Assembly: GCF_015667795.1 (NCBI RefSeq)
Contig: NZ_JADPEL010000001.1
Coordinates: 264,574-328,573, forward strand
Reading direction: 5' to 3'
Length of the DNA stretch: 64,000 bases
Source of the DNA: Clostridium sp. D53t1_180928_C8
GTDB taxonomy: Bacteria; Bacillota; Clostridia; Clostridiales; Clostridiaceae
Positions 35,422 through 44,711 of this stretch are shown piece by piece (position 1 is the first letter of the stretch; each line of letters begins with the position of its first letter). Under the pieces are notes generated by a model, which worked only from the letters and a program-made list of their open reading frames with translations, searched no databases and was not told where the DNA came from. Position numbers and translations under genes: made by a program.

Positions 35422-35718
35422 ATGAAATATTATGGTGATGAAGCTTTAGGATTAGTAGAAACGATTGGCTTAGTTCCGGCCCTTGAGGCAGCGGATAAAA
35501 TGCTAAAAGCCGCAAATGTTGAATTAGTTTCATATGAAAATATAGGTTCAACTTTAGTTACTATAATGGTAAAAGGTGATGTTGCAGCCGTAAAGGCAGC
35601 AGTTGAGGTTGGGGCAGAGGCAGCGGCTGCAATTGGAAAGCTTACAGCTAAAAATGTAATGCCAAGACCGATTAGAGAAGTTGGAAAAATAGTATCAGTA
35701 CATGATATAGATGAGTAA
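35422..35718 (+). CDS. BMC-H microcompartment shell protein 1
   Basis: 98 aa, a single BMC domain ([20 protein letters not shown] at the start, then [17 protein letters not shown]). Forms hexamers that tile the shell facet. C-terminus [20 protein letters not shown] ribosome binding site. Confidence 0.95.
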   Translation: MKYYGDEALGLVETIGLVPALEAADKMLKAANVELVSYENIGSTLVTIMVKGDVAAVKAAVEVGAEAAAAIGKLTAKNVMPRPIREVGKIVSVHDIDE

Positions 35719-35735
35719 GAGGGGAAGAGTTAATT

Positions 35736-36035
35736 ATGATTAGACATGAAGCCATAGGATTAATTGAAACTTTCGGATTAGTTTTTGCTTTAGAAGCAGC
35801 AGACGCTATGTGTAAAGCAGCAGATGTTGAATTAGTTGGATATGAAAATGTAGCATCTGGATATATTTCAGTAATAGTAACTGGTGATGTTGGAGCTTGT
35901 AGAGCAGCTGTAGATACAGGGGTTAGAGCCGTTCAAGAGATGGAAGGTGGAAATCTTTATAGTTCAGTAGTTATTGCAAGGCCACATAATGATTTGCAAA
36001 AAATCATTGATAAGTATGCTATAGAATCAATATAA
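35736..36035 (+). CDS. BMC-H microcompartment shell protein 2
   Basis: 99 aa BMC domain (IGLIETFGLVFALEAADAMC; TGDVGACRAAVDTGVRAV; ARPHNDLQKII). Differs from copy 1 in having Cys residues (Cys26 and Cys63 region). 17 bases behind shell protein 1. Confidence 0.95.
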   Translation: MIRHEAIGLIETFGLVFALEAADAMCKAADVELVGYENVASGYISVIVTGDVGACRAAVDTGVRAVQEMEGGNLYSSVVIARPHNDLQKIIDKYAIESI

Positions 36036-36059
36036 AAATTATGAAGAGGGGAGAAGAGA

Positions 36060-37565
36060 ATGAATATTATAGACAATGATTTACTCTCCATGCAAGAAGC
36101 TAGAATACTTGTCGAGAATGCAAGGGAAGCTCAAAAAAAATTAGCTACTTTTTCACAAGAAAAATTAGATGAAATTTCATCAAGAATTCTTGAGGTGGTA
36201 GAAGAATATGTAAATGAATTAGCTAGACTTTCATTTGAAGAAACTGACTTAGGCAAAGTTGAAGACAAGCTAGTAAAAGATAAGTTTGTAATAACTTATT
36301 TAAGAAATCGATTAAAGGATATGAAATGTGTAGGAGTTATTGGAACAGATGAAAAAAATAAAACTATGGATATAGGAGTTCCCATAGGGGTTATTGCAGC
36401 ATTCTGTCCTGAGACAAGCCCTGTTTCAACAATAATTTATAAGGCTACAATAGCCATAAAATCAGGAAATGCAATTGTTTTTTCTCTTAATCCAAGAGCT
36501 AAAAAAGTTATGAAGAGAACTTTGGATATTTTAATTAGAGCTGCAGAAGGTTATGGACTTCCAGAGGGAGCTTTATCATATTTAAGTGTTGTTTCGGATA
36601 GTGGGTCATACGAGCTTATGAAACATAAGGATACTTCATTAATTATGAATACAGGTGTTGATGAAATTTTAGAGTATGCTAAAAAATCAGGAAAACCAAT
36701 GATTTATGGTGGAAATGGAAATGGACCAGCTTTTATAGAAAGAACTGCTGATATATCAAAAGCGGTTAAGGATATTATTGATAGCAAAAGTTTTGACTAT
36801 GGAGTAGTATCTGGCGCAGAGCAGTCAATAGTTGTTGACAGTATAATTGCTAAAGATGTTAAAGATGAGCTTATTAAAAAAGGTGCTTACTTTATGACTG
36901 ATGAGGAGTCTAAAGCTTTAGGAAAGTTGCTATTTAATAAAGATGGAAGCTTTGTAAAAGAGTTTTTAGGAAAGTCACCACAAATTTTAGCAAAAAGAGC
37001 AGGTTTTAGTGTTGCATCTAATATAAAAGTTTTAATTTCTAATGAAAAATATGTTTCTTTAGATAATCCACATTCTAGAGAAAGATTATGTCCAGTTCTT
37101 TCTTTCTACATAGAAGATGATTGGATGCATGCTTGTGAAAAGTGTATAGAACTTCTTTTAAGTGAGAGGCAAGGTCATACACTTGTAATTCACTCAAATG
37201 ATAATGAAGTAATAAAACAATTTGCATTAAAGAAACCAGTTGGAAGAATACTGGTAAATACTTCTGGTGTTTTTGGAAGTATGGGTGGAACTACAAATTT
37301 ATTTCCATCAATGACATTAGGAAGTGGATCAGTGGGGAAAGGTATGACATCAGATAATGTTTCTCCAATGAATTTAGTTTATATAAGAAAAGTTGGTTTC
37401 GAGGTTAGAAATAAAGAAGAACTTTTAAAAAGTATTGGAGTAAATGAGAAGATAATTCTAGATTTAGAAGATACAAAAAAAGAAGAATCTTTAGATAATC
37501 TGAAATTATTAAAAAATATATTAAAAGAGATTTTAAAAGAAAAGAATAAATATGAAAAGGAGTAA
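36060..37565 (+). CDS. Aldehyde-dehydrogenase homologue lacking the catalytic Cys
   Basis: 501 aa, homologous along its length to the CoA-acylating aldehyde dehydrogenase at 45460-47058. The nucleophile position, Cys251 in that enzyme (GTICASEQ), is Ser251 here (GVVSGAEQ; codon TCT at 36810-36812). The glycine-rich GGPGMV and GVGAGNSPA segments are also altered (NTGVDEIL; YGGNGNGPA). A C-terminal amphipathic helix (LLKNILKEILKEKNKYEK) may target it to the compartment. Likely a non-catalytic or altered enzyme; a structural or regulatory role is inferred. The reading frame is intact. Confidence 0.85.
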   Translation: MNIIDNDLLSMQEARILVENAREAQKKLATFSQEKLDEISSRILEVVEEYVNELARLSFEETDLGKVEDKLVKDKFVITYLRNRLKDMKCVGVIGTDEKNKTMDIGVPIGVIAAFCPETSPVSTIIYKATIAIKSGNAIVFSLNPRAKKVMKRTLDILIRAAEGYGLPEGALSYLSVVSDSGSYELMKHKDTSLIMNTGVDEILEYAKKSGKPMIYGGNGNGPAFIERTADISKAVKDIIDSKSFDYGVVSGAEQSIVVDSIIAKDVKDELIKKGAYFMTDEESKALGKLLFNKDGSFVKEFLGKSPQILAKRAGFSVASNIKVLISNEKYVSLDNPHSRERLCPVLSFYIEDDWMHACEKCIELLLSERQGHTLVIHSNDNEVIKQFALKKPVGRILVNTSGVFGSMGGTTNLFPSMTLGSGSVGKGMTSDNVSPMNLVYIRKVGFEVRNKEELLKSIGVNEKIILDLEDTKKEESLDNLKLLKNILKEILKEKNKYEKE

Positions 37566-37569
37566 ATAA

Positions 37570-40113
37570 ATGGATATTTGTGAATTTTCCAATAAATTTA
37601 TGGAAGCTACTCAAAATATGTCAGAACAAGAAAGAGCTGCATTACTAAAAATGTTTGAGAGCGTTTCAGATGAAATAAAAAAGGAAGATAAAAAAACGAT
37701 AGAGCCAGTTGCTTGTAAAAATGATGGAAAAGTACCAGAAGGTATTACAGAGCGTTTAGCTATGCTTAAAGAAAATTACTTAAAACATGTACCATCAATT
37801 ACAACTCATAGAGCAAGAGCTATTACTGAAATAGCTAAACAAAATCCAGGAACACCAAAGTCAATATTAAGAGGTAAATGCTTTAAACATTGTTGTGAAA
37901 CTGCTCCTCTTGTAATTCAAGATCATGAGCTTATAGTTGGGGCTCCAAATGGTGCACCAAGAGCTGGAGCATTCTCTCCTGATATAGCTTGGAGATGGAT
38001 GGTTGATGAAATAGATACAATTGGGGAAAGACCACAAGACCCATTCTATATCTCAGAAGAAGATAAGAAGTTTATGAGAGAAGAGTTATTCCCATTTTGG
38101 GAAGGTAAATCAGTAGATGAGTATTGTGAAGATCAATATAGAGAAGCTGGGGTTTGGGAATTATCAGGAGAATCTTTTGTTTCTGATTGTTCATACCATG
38201 CAGTAAATGGTGGAGGAGACTCAAATCCGGGATATGATGTTATCTTAATGAAAAAAGGTATGCTTGATGTAGTAAAAGAAGCTGAAGAAAAATTAAAAGA
38301 TCTTAACTACGCAAATCCAGAAGATATCGAAAAAATATACTTCTATAAATCAATTATAGACACAGCTGAAGGTGTAATTATTTATGCTAAGCGTATGTCT
38401 GAATATGCTAAAGAATTAGCTGAAAAAGAAACAGATCCAAAGAGAAAAGCTGAATTATTAAAAATTTCAGAAGTAAATGCAAAGGTTCCAGCTCATAAAC
38501 CTGAAACTTTCTGGGAAGCTATTCAAGCGGTTTGGACAATAGAATCACTTTTAGTAGTTGAAGAAAATCAAACGGGTATGTCAATTGGACGTGTTGACCA
38601 GTATATGTATCCATTCTTTAAAGCTGATTTAGAAGCTGGTAGAATGACTGAATTTGAGGCATTCGAACTTGCAGGTTGTATGTTAATTAAAATGTCTGAA
38701 ATGATGTGGATTACAAGTGAAGGCGGATCAAAATTCTTTGCGGGATATCAACCATTTGTAAATATGTGTGTTGGTGGAGTGACAAGAGAAGGTAGAGATG
38801 CAACTAACGAATTAACTTATTTATTAATGGATGCAGTTAGACATGTTAAAATTTATCAACCATCATTAGCTTGTCGTATTCATAAATCATCACCACAAGA
38901 GTACTTAAAGAAAATTGTTCAAGTAATTAGAGCAGGAATGGGATTCCCAGCTTGTCACTTTGATGATGTTCATATAAAAATGATGCTTGCAAAGGGTGTA
39001 TCAATTGAAGATGCTAGAGATTACTGCTTAATGGGATGTGTTGAACCACAAAAATCAGGAAGATTATATCAATGGACTTCAACAGCATATACTCAATGGC
39101 CAATATGTATAGAGCTTGCTCTTAATAATGGTGTACCACTATGGTACGGAAAGCAAGTATGCCCAGATTTAGGGGATATAGATAATTTTAAAACTTATGA
39201 ACAGTTTGAAGAAGCTGTTAAAGCACAAATTAAATATATAACTAAGTGGACAAGCGTTGCTACAGTAATTTCACAAAGAGTTCATAAGGAGCTTGCACCA
39301 AAACCACTTATGTCAATCATGTATGAAGGTTGCATGGAAAAAGGAAGAGGTGTAGAAGCTGGAGGAGCAATGTATAACTTCGGACCTGGAGTTGTATGGA
39401 GTGGACTTGCAACTTACATTGATTCAATGGCAGCAATTAAAAAATTAGTATTTGAAGAAAAGAAATATACATTAAGAGAAATAAATGAAGCTTTAAAGGC
39501 AGATTTTGTTGGATATGAAAGATTAAGAAAAGATTGTTTAGAAGCACCAAAATACGGTAATGATGATGATTATGCTGATTATATTGGAGCAGAATTAATT
39601 CATTTTACAGAAATGGAACATAGAAAATATAAAACATTATATTCAGTGTTAAGTCATGGAACACTATCAATTTCAAATAATACACCATTTGGTCAATTAA
39701 CAGGAGCAACTGCAAATGGACGTAGAGCTTGGACACCATTATCAGATGGTATAAGTCCAACTCAAGGAGCTGATGTTAAAGGTCCAACAGCTATTATTAA
39801 ATCAGTTTCAAAAATGGCTTGTGACAATATGAATATAGGAATGGTTCATAACTTCAAATTAATATCAGGATTACTTGATACTCCAGAAGGAGAGCAAGGA
39901 CTTATAACATTATTAAGAAGTGCTTGTGCTTTACAATTAGGAGAAGTTCAATTCAATTATTTAGATAATAATACATTAATTGAAGCTCAAAAGAATCCAG
40001 AAAAGTATAGAGATTTAATAGTTAGAGTTGCAGGTTATAGTGCATACTTTGTTGAGTTATGTAAGGATGTTCAAGATGAAATTATAAGTAGAACAATGCT
40101 TACACATTTTTAA
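37570..40113 (+). CDS. cutC: Choline trimethylamine-lyase (glycyl radical enzyme)
   Basis: 847 aa. Cleaves choline to trimethylamine and acetaldehyde by a radical mechanism. Thiyl radical Cys490 and catalytic Glu492 lie in GCVEPQ; glycyl radical Gly822 lies in [10 protein letters not shown] near the C-terminus. These positions are one off from those of the Desulfovibrio enzyme. The choline-pocket segment [19 protein letters not shown] is present, while the glycerol/diol-dehydratase GH motif is absent. The N-terminal 40 residues include an amphipathic helix ([18 protein letters not shown]), a probable encapsulation signal. Length fits the type I cut loci. Activated by CutD encoded next. Confidence 0.95.
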   Translation: MDICEFSNKFMEATQNMSEQERAALLKMFESVSDEIKKEDKKTIEPVACKNDGKVPEGITERLAMLKENYLKHVPSITTHRARAITEIAKQNPGTPKSILRGKCFKHCCETAPLVIQDHELIVGAPNGAPRAGAFSPDIAWRWMVDEIDTIGERPQDPFYISEEDKKFMREELFPFWEGKSVDEYCEDQYREAGVWELSGESFVSDCSYHAVNGGGDSNPGYDVILMKKGMLDVVKEAEEKLKDLNYANPEDIEKIYFYKSIIDTAEGVIIYAKRMSEYAKELAEKETDPKRKAELLKISEVNAKVPAHKPETFWEAIQAVWTIESLLVVEENQTGMSIGRVDQYMYPFFKADLEAGRMTEFEAFELAGCMLIKMSEMMWITSEGGSKFFAGYQPFVNMCVGGVTREGRDATNELTYLLMDAVRHVKIYQPSLACRIHKSSPQEYLKKIVQVIRAGMGFPACHFDDVHIKMMLAKGVSIEDARDYCLMGCVEPQKSGRLYQWTSTAYTQWPICIELALNNGVPLWYGKQVCPDLGDIDNFKTYEQFEEAVKAQIKYITKWTSVATVISQRVHKELAPKPLMSIMYEGCMEKGRGVEAGGAMYNFGPGVVWSGLATYIDSMAAIKKLVFEEKKYTLREINEALKADFVGYERLRKDCLEAPKYGNDDDYADYIGAELIHFTEMEHRKYKTLYSVLSHGTLSISNNTPFGQLTGATANGRRAWTPLSDGISPTQGADVKGPTAIIKSVSKMACDNMNIGMVHNFKLISGLLDTPEGEQGLITLLRSACALQLGEVQFNYLDNNTLIEAQKNPEKYRDLIVRVAGYSAYFVELCKDVQDEIISRTMLTHF

Positions 40114-40122
40114 TAAAACCAT

Positions 40123-40155
40123 AGGTCATGTAGAAGAGTAATTTCTACATGACTT
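40123..40155 (+). promoter_or_regulatory. Intercistronic hairpin between cutC and cutD
   Basis: 13-bp stem (40123-40135 with 40143-40155) and a 7-base loop, no T run. It overlaps an in-frame ATG at 40149 upstream of the real cutD start. Likely stabilises cutC mRNA or lowers cutD expression. Confidence 0.6.
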
Positions 40156-40178
40156 CAAGAAAGCTTAGGAGTTTAGAT

Positions 40179-41132
40179 ATGAGTAATAATACAAATGGAA
40201 TTATTGAAAGGAAGGCAAGAATTTTCAATATACAAAAATACAATATGTATGATGGACCTGGAGTTAGAACTATAGTTTTCTTTCAAGGATGTCCGTTACG
40301 TTGTAAATGGTGTGCAAATCCAGAGGGGATGATGAAGAAAAATAGAGTTATGTTAAAGAGCAATCTTTGCTTAGATTGTGGAGAATGTACAGAAGTTTGT
40401 CCAGTTGGAATTCACACAATAAACAGTTTAACTAATAAGCATGAGATTAATAGGAGTATTGATTGTTTAGGATGTAAAAGATGTGCAGATATTTGTACTC
40501 AATCAGCAATTGATATTTTAGGTGAAGAAAAAACTATATCAGAGCTTTTAGAAGTAATTGAAGAGGATAGAACTTTTTATGAGATGTCTGGTGGTGGAGT
40601 TACATTAGGTGGAGGAGAAGTTTTAATGCAGCCTGAAGCTGCAAGAAGTCTACTTATGGCATGTAAAAATGCAGGAATAAATACTGCAATAGAAACATCA
40701 GGTTATACAACTACTGAAAATATCTTAAAAGTTGCAGAATATACTGATTTATTCTTATTTGATATTAAACATATGAACTCAGATGAGCATCTTAAATGGA
40801 CAGGTGTTAGAAACGAGCAGATTTTAGAAAATTTAAAAACATTACTTCAAAATAAGTATAACGTACAAATACGTATGCCATTATTAAAGGGAGTTAATGA
40901 TTATGAAAAGGCTATAAAAAAAGCTATGGAATTTCTAGCACCGTATAAAGATTACAAAAACTTTAAGGGAATTGATCTTTTACCTTATCACAAGATGGGT
41001 GTAAATAAATATAACCAATTAGGTATTGAATATCCAGTTTATGATGATCCAAGTCTGTCAAATGAGGATTTAGATAGAATAGAATCTTATATTAAAGAGT
41101 ATGATATGCCAGCTAGGGTAGTTAGGCATTAA
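40179..41132 (+). CDS. cutD: CutC-activating enzyme (radical SAM)
   Basis: 317 aa from the ATG at 40179 (AGGAG 7 bases upstream). Installs the glycyl radical on CutC using S-adenosylmethionine. Radical SAM cluster CxxxCxxC is Cys38, Cys42, Cys45 (GCPLRCKWC). Two extra ferredoxin-type clusters have Cys64/67/70/74 and Cys96/99/102/106, as in all glycyl-radical activases of this type. MSGGGVTLGGGE near 135 is the SAM-binding Gly motif. Confidence 0.95.
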   Translation: MSNNTNGIIERKARIFNIQKYNMYDGPGVRTIVFFQGCPLRCKWCANPEGMMKKNRVMLKSNLCLDCGECTEVCPVGIHTINSLTNKHEINRSIDCLGCKRCADICTQSAIDILGEEKTISELLEVIEEDRTFYEMSGGGVTLGGGEVLMQPEAARSLLMACKNAGINTAIETSGYTTTENILKVAEYTDLFLFDIKHMNSDEHLKWTGVRNEQILENLKTLLQNKYNVQIRMPLLKGVNDYEKAIKKAMEFLAPYKDYKNFKGIDLLPYHKMGVNKYNQLGIEYPVYDDPSLSNEDLDRIESYIKEYDMPARVVRH

Positions 41133-41146
41133 AGAAGGTTTAAAGT

Positions 41147-41500
41147 ATGGAAGATTTAAAGGATAGAAATATCCAAAGAGTAATACAGGAATCAGTACCA
41201 GGAAAGCAAATTACAATATCTCATATTATAGCGTCACCTATGCCAGATATATATGAAAGACTAGGAGTAGATGAAAAAGGAGCAATAGGAATCTTAACCT
41301 TAACACCTTATGAAACTGCAATAATAGCAGCAGACATTGCGACTAAGATAGCGGATGTTGAAATTGGATTCTTAGATAGGTTTACAGGATCTGTATTGAT
41401 AAATGGCGATGTTGATAGCGTTTATACAGCACTTGAGGGAGTAAATGAAACATTTAAAAATATGTTAGGTTTTACAGTATGTCCTATAACTAGAACATGA
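41147..41500 (+). CDS. EutS/PduU-like permuted BMC-H shell protein
   Basis: 117 aa, circularly permuted BMC fold: a polar N-terminal strand (RVIQESVPGKQITISHIIAS), then GAIGILTLTPYETAIIAADI and GSVLINGDVDSVYTALEGV. Such hexamers bear a central beta-barrel and can bend the shell. Overlaps the eutP-like gene by 4 bases. Confidence 0.92.
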   Translation: MEDLKDRNIQRVIQESVPGKQITISHIIASPMPDIYERLGVDEKGAIGILTLTPYETAIIAADIATKIADVEIGFLDRFTGSVLINGDVDSVYTALEGVNETFKNMLGFTVCPITRT

Positions 41501-41934
41501 GAAAGAAAAGAATAATGGTTGTTGGACCTAGTAGGTCAGGGAAAACTACAATTGTTAACTATTTAAATAATTATAATGGACCTTTAAAGAGAACAGCTGA
41601 TGTTATTTATGGTGAAAATACTATGGATATTCCAAGTTCATACATTGAAAATACAGGGATGTATAAGCATATAATTGCCTTAGCACAGGATGCTTCTAAA
41701 ATAGTAATTATTGTAGATTATGAAAATCCAAATGAAGTTTATTCAGATGGATTTGGACTTTCATTTAATAATGAGATTATAGGAGTCATTAATAAAGTAG
41801 ATAATGATTTTAATAATCTTGAAAAGTGCAAAAAACAATTAAAAAGAATCGGTGTTAAAGAACCTTACTTTTTAATTAGTAAAAATGATGAAGTAGGTAT
41901 TAAGGAGCTAAAAGAATACCTGCTAAATAGGTAG
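41497..41934 (+). CDS. EutP/PduV-like GTPase
   Basis: 145 aa. P-loop GPSRSGKT (residues 10-17), then short switch regions and NKVD near 104. EutP/PduV proteins associate with microcompartments and may position or support them; some act as acetate kinases. Since no separate acetate kinase gene occurs in the locus, that activity would complete acetyl-phosphate use, but this is speculative. Confidence 0.88.
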   Translation: MRKKRIMVVGPSRSGKTTIVNYLNNYNGPLKRTADVIYGENTMDIPSSYIENTGMYKHIIALAQDASKIVIIVDYENPNEVYSDGFGLSFNNEIIGVINKVDNDFNNLEKCKKQLKRIGVKEPYFLISKNDEVGIKELKEYLLNR

Positions 41935-41947
41935 GTGAATAAAGAAC

Positions 41948-42577
41948 ATGCTTAAGTTTATTACTGAAGAGTATTTGAAGGATTTATATAGAAAAGAGCC
42001 CTTTACAAATTTTGATTTAAAAACTGATGAGAGACTTACGCCTGGTGGGAGACAGTATTTATTAGATAAAGGGATAAAAATGAATAGTAATTTGCCTACA
42101 GATAACCAAGAAGCTTTAAAAAAACAAGACGTTAAAGCTGAAAAAATAAAAAGTGATGAAAATTTAAAGGAAAAAAAGTTACTTTATAAATTAAAGGCTT
42201 TAGAAGCATTGTTCTTAAGCTCAGCTAGTGAAATGTTAAATCAGGATATTAAATTAACTCAAAAAATAATTGATTTGGGAAGACATATTAAAGGTATCAG
42301 AGAGTTTATAGAAGGAACCTGTGAATTAGAAATTACAACTCCTAAAAATAGTAATAAAAATTTTACTGATATTGAGGTTACAGATGTTTATATACATCTA
42401 GAAAATAGTAAAGAGTTATTAAACTTATACTATTTGTTTTGTAAACTTGAAGAATTTAAATATGAAGTTATCCTTGATTTTGAGGGAGCTGAGGCTTTAG
42501 AAGGTATATTAAAAAATATCTATGAAATAGAGGCAACATTATCTGGAATGATTAAAAAAGAAGCAGGTGAAATATAA
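41948..42577 (+). CDS. EutT-like protein without the cobalamin adenosyltransferase metal motif
   Basis: 209 aa. N-terminus (FITEEYLKDLYRKEPFTNFD and ERLTPGGRQYLLDKGI) matches the N-terminal region of EutT, and YKLKALEALFLSSASEML also recalls the helical adenosyltransferase part. The EutT Cys motif (CCxxC) is missing; only two isolated Cys occur. CutC does not need B12, so this is probably a repurposed structural or regulatory homologue. Confidence 0.7.
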   Translation: MLKFITEEYLKDLYRKEPFTNFDLKTDERLTPGGRQYLLDKGIKMNSNLPTDNQEALKKQDVKAEKIKSDENLKEKKLLYKLKALEALFLSSASEMLNQDIKLTQKIIDLGRHIKGIREFIEGTCELEITTPKNSNKNFTDIEVTDVYIHLENSKELLNLYYLFCKLEEFKYEVILDFEGAEALEGILKNIYEIEATLSGMIKKEAGEI

Positions 42578-42578
42578 A

Positions 42579-43424
42579 GTGGCAGAAAATAAAAATATAT
42601 TTGAGTATTGTGATGAATTAGTAGATCAGTTTGAAAAAGTTATAGAAAAGCCAATCTTAGAGAAGTCTAAAATATATTACACTGGAGTGGATCTCGGAAC
42701 AGCATGTGTAGTACTAGCAGTTTTAGATGAAAATAAAAGACCAGTTGCAGGTGCTTATAGATATGCCGATGTAGTAAAAGATGGAATGGTAGTTGATTAT
42801 ATAGGAGCTATAAGAATTGTAAGAGAATTAAAAAACGAAATAGAAGAAAAGCTTGGAGAAGAGCTTTTATATGCGGCAGCAGCAATACCACCTGGTACAG
42901 AATCAATTGATGGTGGAGCTATTAAAAATGTAGTACAAGCAGCAGGATTTGAATTAACAAATCTTTTAGATGAGCCGACAGCAGCAAATGAAGTGTTAAA
43001 GATTCAAAATGGAGCTGTGGTTGATATTGGAGGTGGTACTACTGGAACATCGATAATAAAAGATGGAAAGGTAGTTTATGTTGCTGATGAACCAACAGGT
43101 GGAACTCATTTTTCATTAGTTGTAGCTGGTGCTTATGGAATAAACTTTGATGATGCAGATAAGTTTAAAAGAAATAAAAAGAATCATAAAGAGTTGCTTC
43201 CAATATTAAAACCAGTAATTGAAAAGGTTGGATCTATTATAAATATTCATGTTAAAGATCATGATGTTAAAGAAATTTCATTGGTAGGTGGAACAGCTTG
43301 TCTTGAAGGAATTGAGGAAGTAATTGAAAAGCAAACTAAAATATATACCTATAAGCCAAAGAACCCTATGTTTGTAACTCCTCTAGGTATAGCCCTTAGT
43401 TGTACTGATAAGATTATTGATTAG
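42579..43424 (+). CDS. EutJ-like chaperone (Hsp70/actin fold)
   Basis: 281 aa from the GTG at 42579 (AGGTGA 8 bases upstream; the GTG at 42567 lies inside that site). Actin-like ATPase motifs: YTGVDLGTACVVLAVLDEN (phosphate 1), LDEPTAANEVL, VVDIGGGTTGTSI (phosphate 2), ADEPTGGTHFSLVVAG and VGGTACLEGIEEV. EutJ is thought to assist folding or reactivation of compartment enzymes. Confidence 0.9.
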   Translation: MAENKNIFEYCDELVDQFEKVIEKPILEKSKIYYTGVDLGTACVVLAVLDENKRPVAGAYRYADVVKDGMVVDYIGAIRIVRELKNEIEEKLGEELLYAAAAIPPGTESIDGGAIKNVVQAAGFELTNLLDEPTAANEVLKIQNGAVVDIGGGTTGTSIIKDGKVVYVADEPTGGTHFSLVVAGAYGINFDDADKFKRNKKNHKELLPILKPVIEKVGSIINIHVKDHDVKEISLVGGTACLEGIEEVIEKQTKIYTYKPKNPMFVTPLGIALSCTDKIID

Positions 43425-43440
43425 ATGGAGATGATGATGT

Positions 43441-43743
43441 ATGGATTTTAAATTAATAAAATCACCAACAGATGGAGTAAAGCGTGCTCTCAGCAAGAGA
43501 ATGGGAGCAGAGGGAAGAGCTGTATTAGAAGAAGTTTCAGCAATTGGACTTATGCAAGGTAAATTAATAGAAATGATTTATGCAATAGATATAGCCGAAA
43601 AATCAGCGGGTGTAATAGTTGAAGATATTAAGGGAGTCTGCCCTCAGCATATGACTTCAATCGCTATCTTAGGAGATACATCATCAGTGCAGTCTGCAAT
43701 AGAGGAGATTAAATTAAAGATGAAAGAAGGAAATAGCTTATGA
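43441..43743 (+). CDS. Divergent BMC-domain-like small protein
   Basis: 100 aa. Residues 35-95 follow a BMC pattern (IGLMQGKLIEMIYAIDIAEK, then SIAILGDTSSVQSAIEEIK), but the usual E-T-GL start and the conserved Lys/Gly pore residues are altered and a 30-residue basic N-terminus precedes it. Could be a degenerate shell protein or a shell-binding adaptor. Overlaps the eutN-like gene by 4 bases. Confidence 0.65.
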   Translation: MDFKLIKSPTDGVKRALSKRMGAEGRAVLEEVSAIGLMQGKLIEMIYAIDIAEKSAGVIVEDIKGVCPQHMTSIAILGDTSSVQSAIEEIKLKMKEGNSL

Positions 43744-44003
43744 TAACTGCTAGGTTAATTGATAGTATTTGGGCAACTAGAAAAGCAGATAGTCTTCAAG
43801 GCTTAAAGTTTATGTTAGCAGAGGAAATAGGTGGAAGCTCACAAGGGAGAAGACTTATAGTGGTAGATAATATTGGCGCTGGGATCGGAGATAGAGTTAT
43901 TGTAAGTACAGGCTCAGCAGCTAGGAGGATGCTTGGAAATGATGATATACCAGTTGATGCAGCGGTAATTGGAATCATAGATGAGGATTGTAACTTTAGG
44001 TAA
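43740..44003 (+). CDS. BMC-P (EutN/CcmL) vertex protein
   Basis: 87 aa. Pentameric vertex protein: ITARLIDSIWATRKADSLQG at the start, LIVVDNIGAGIGDRVIVSTG in the middle and DAAVIGIID at the end. The only pentamer gene in the locus, so it would close the shell vertices. Confidence 0.93.
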   Translation: MITARLIDSIWATRKADSLQGLKFMLAEEIGGSSQGRRLIVVDNIGAGIGDRVIVSTGSAARRMLGNDDIPVDAAVIGIIDEDCNFR

Positions 44004-44034
44004 GGTTTTAAATCAATTGAAAGGATGTGAGAGT

Positions 44035-44691
44035 GTGAAGAAACTAATTTGTGCTAAAGACATGGAAGAATTTTTGGAGACTAATGAAAAAGTATTCTTT
44101 ATTGAAGGAAATACTATTTTAACACCATCTGCTAAAGATATAGCAAAAAATAATGGAATAGAGATTACTACAAATAAGATTACTGAGAAAAAAGAAGTAG
44201 CTACTTCTAATATTACTGAAAATTTAGATAGCCAAAAATTACTTCAAATGTTTAAGACTATTATAAATGAAGGATTACTTCAAGAGATGCTACAAATATT
44301 AGCAAATTCCAATATGGCTAAGTTTAACGCAGAGTGTGATGAAAGTGGATTAAAGGTTGTTAGAGGAAATACCGTGAAGATGGATTACTTTGATACTGGA
44401 AATCCCGATAACAAGGTCTACTTTCAAGAGTTAGTTAATAAAGATGAATCTAAAATGAGTGCTGGATTTTTAACTATTGAAAACTCAAATTTTGAATGGG
44501 AATTAACATATGAAGAAATTGATTATGTTATTGAAGGAACTGTAACTGTTGAAATTAATGGTAAAACTTATACAGCTAATGAAGGCGACGTTTTATTTGT
44601 TCCAAAGAACTCAAAAGTAGTTTGGGGATCACCTAATAAGGCAAGATTATTCTATGCAACTTATCCAGCAAATTGGGCAGATTTACTTTAA
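44035..44691 (+). CDS. EutQ-like protein
   Basis: 218 aa from the GTG at 44035 (AAGGATG upstream). This start gives KKLICAKDMEEF, aligning with the EutQ N-terminus; an ATG at 43981 would overlap the eutN-like gene by 23 bases. C-terminal cupin domain at about 120-218 (TYEEIDYVIEGTVTVEINGK, EGDVLFVPKNSKVVW). EutQ proteins have been linked to compartment assembly and acetate-kinase activity. Confidence 0.88.
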   Translation: MKKLICAKDMEEFLETNEKVFFIEGNTILTPSAKDIAKNNGIEITTNKITEKKEVATSNITENLDSQKLLQMFKTIINEGLLQEMLQILANSNMAKFNAECDESGLKVVRGNTVKMDYFDTGNPDNKVYFQELVNKDESKMSAGFLTIENSNFEWELTYEEIDYVIEGTVTVEINGKTYTANEGDVLFVPKNSKVVWGSPNKARLFYATYPANWADLL

Positions 44692-44711
44692 TACTTAAGG
44701 AGGTCGTATAG

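Noticed and set aside
36060-37565. Pseudogene call for the Cys-less aldehyde dehydrogenase
   Set aside because: The frame is full length, has a ribosome binding site and sits in tight operon spacing; divergence is at specific sites and there are no stops or frameshifts.
37570-40113. Glycerol/propanediol dehydratase-type glycyl radical enzyme
   Set aside because: The diol-dehydratase GH signature is absent, while the choline-pocket segment, the GCVEPQ motif and Eut-type neighbours fit CutC.
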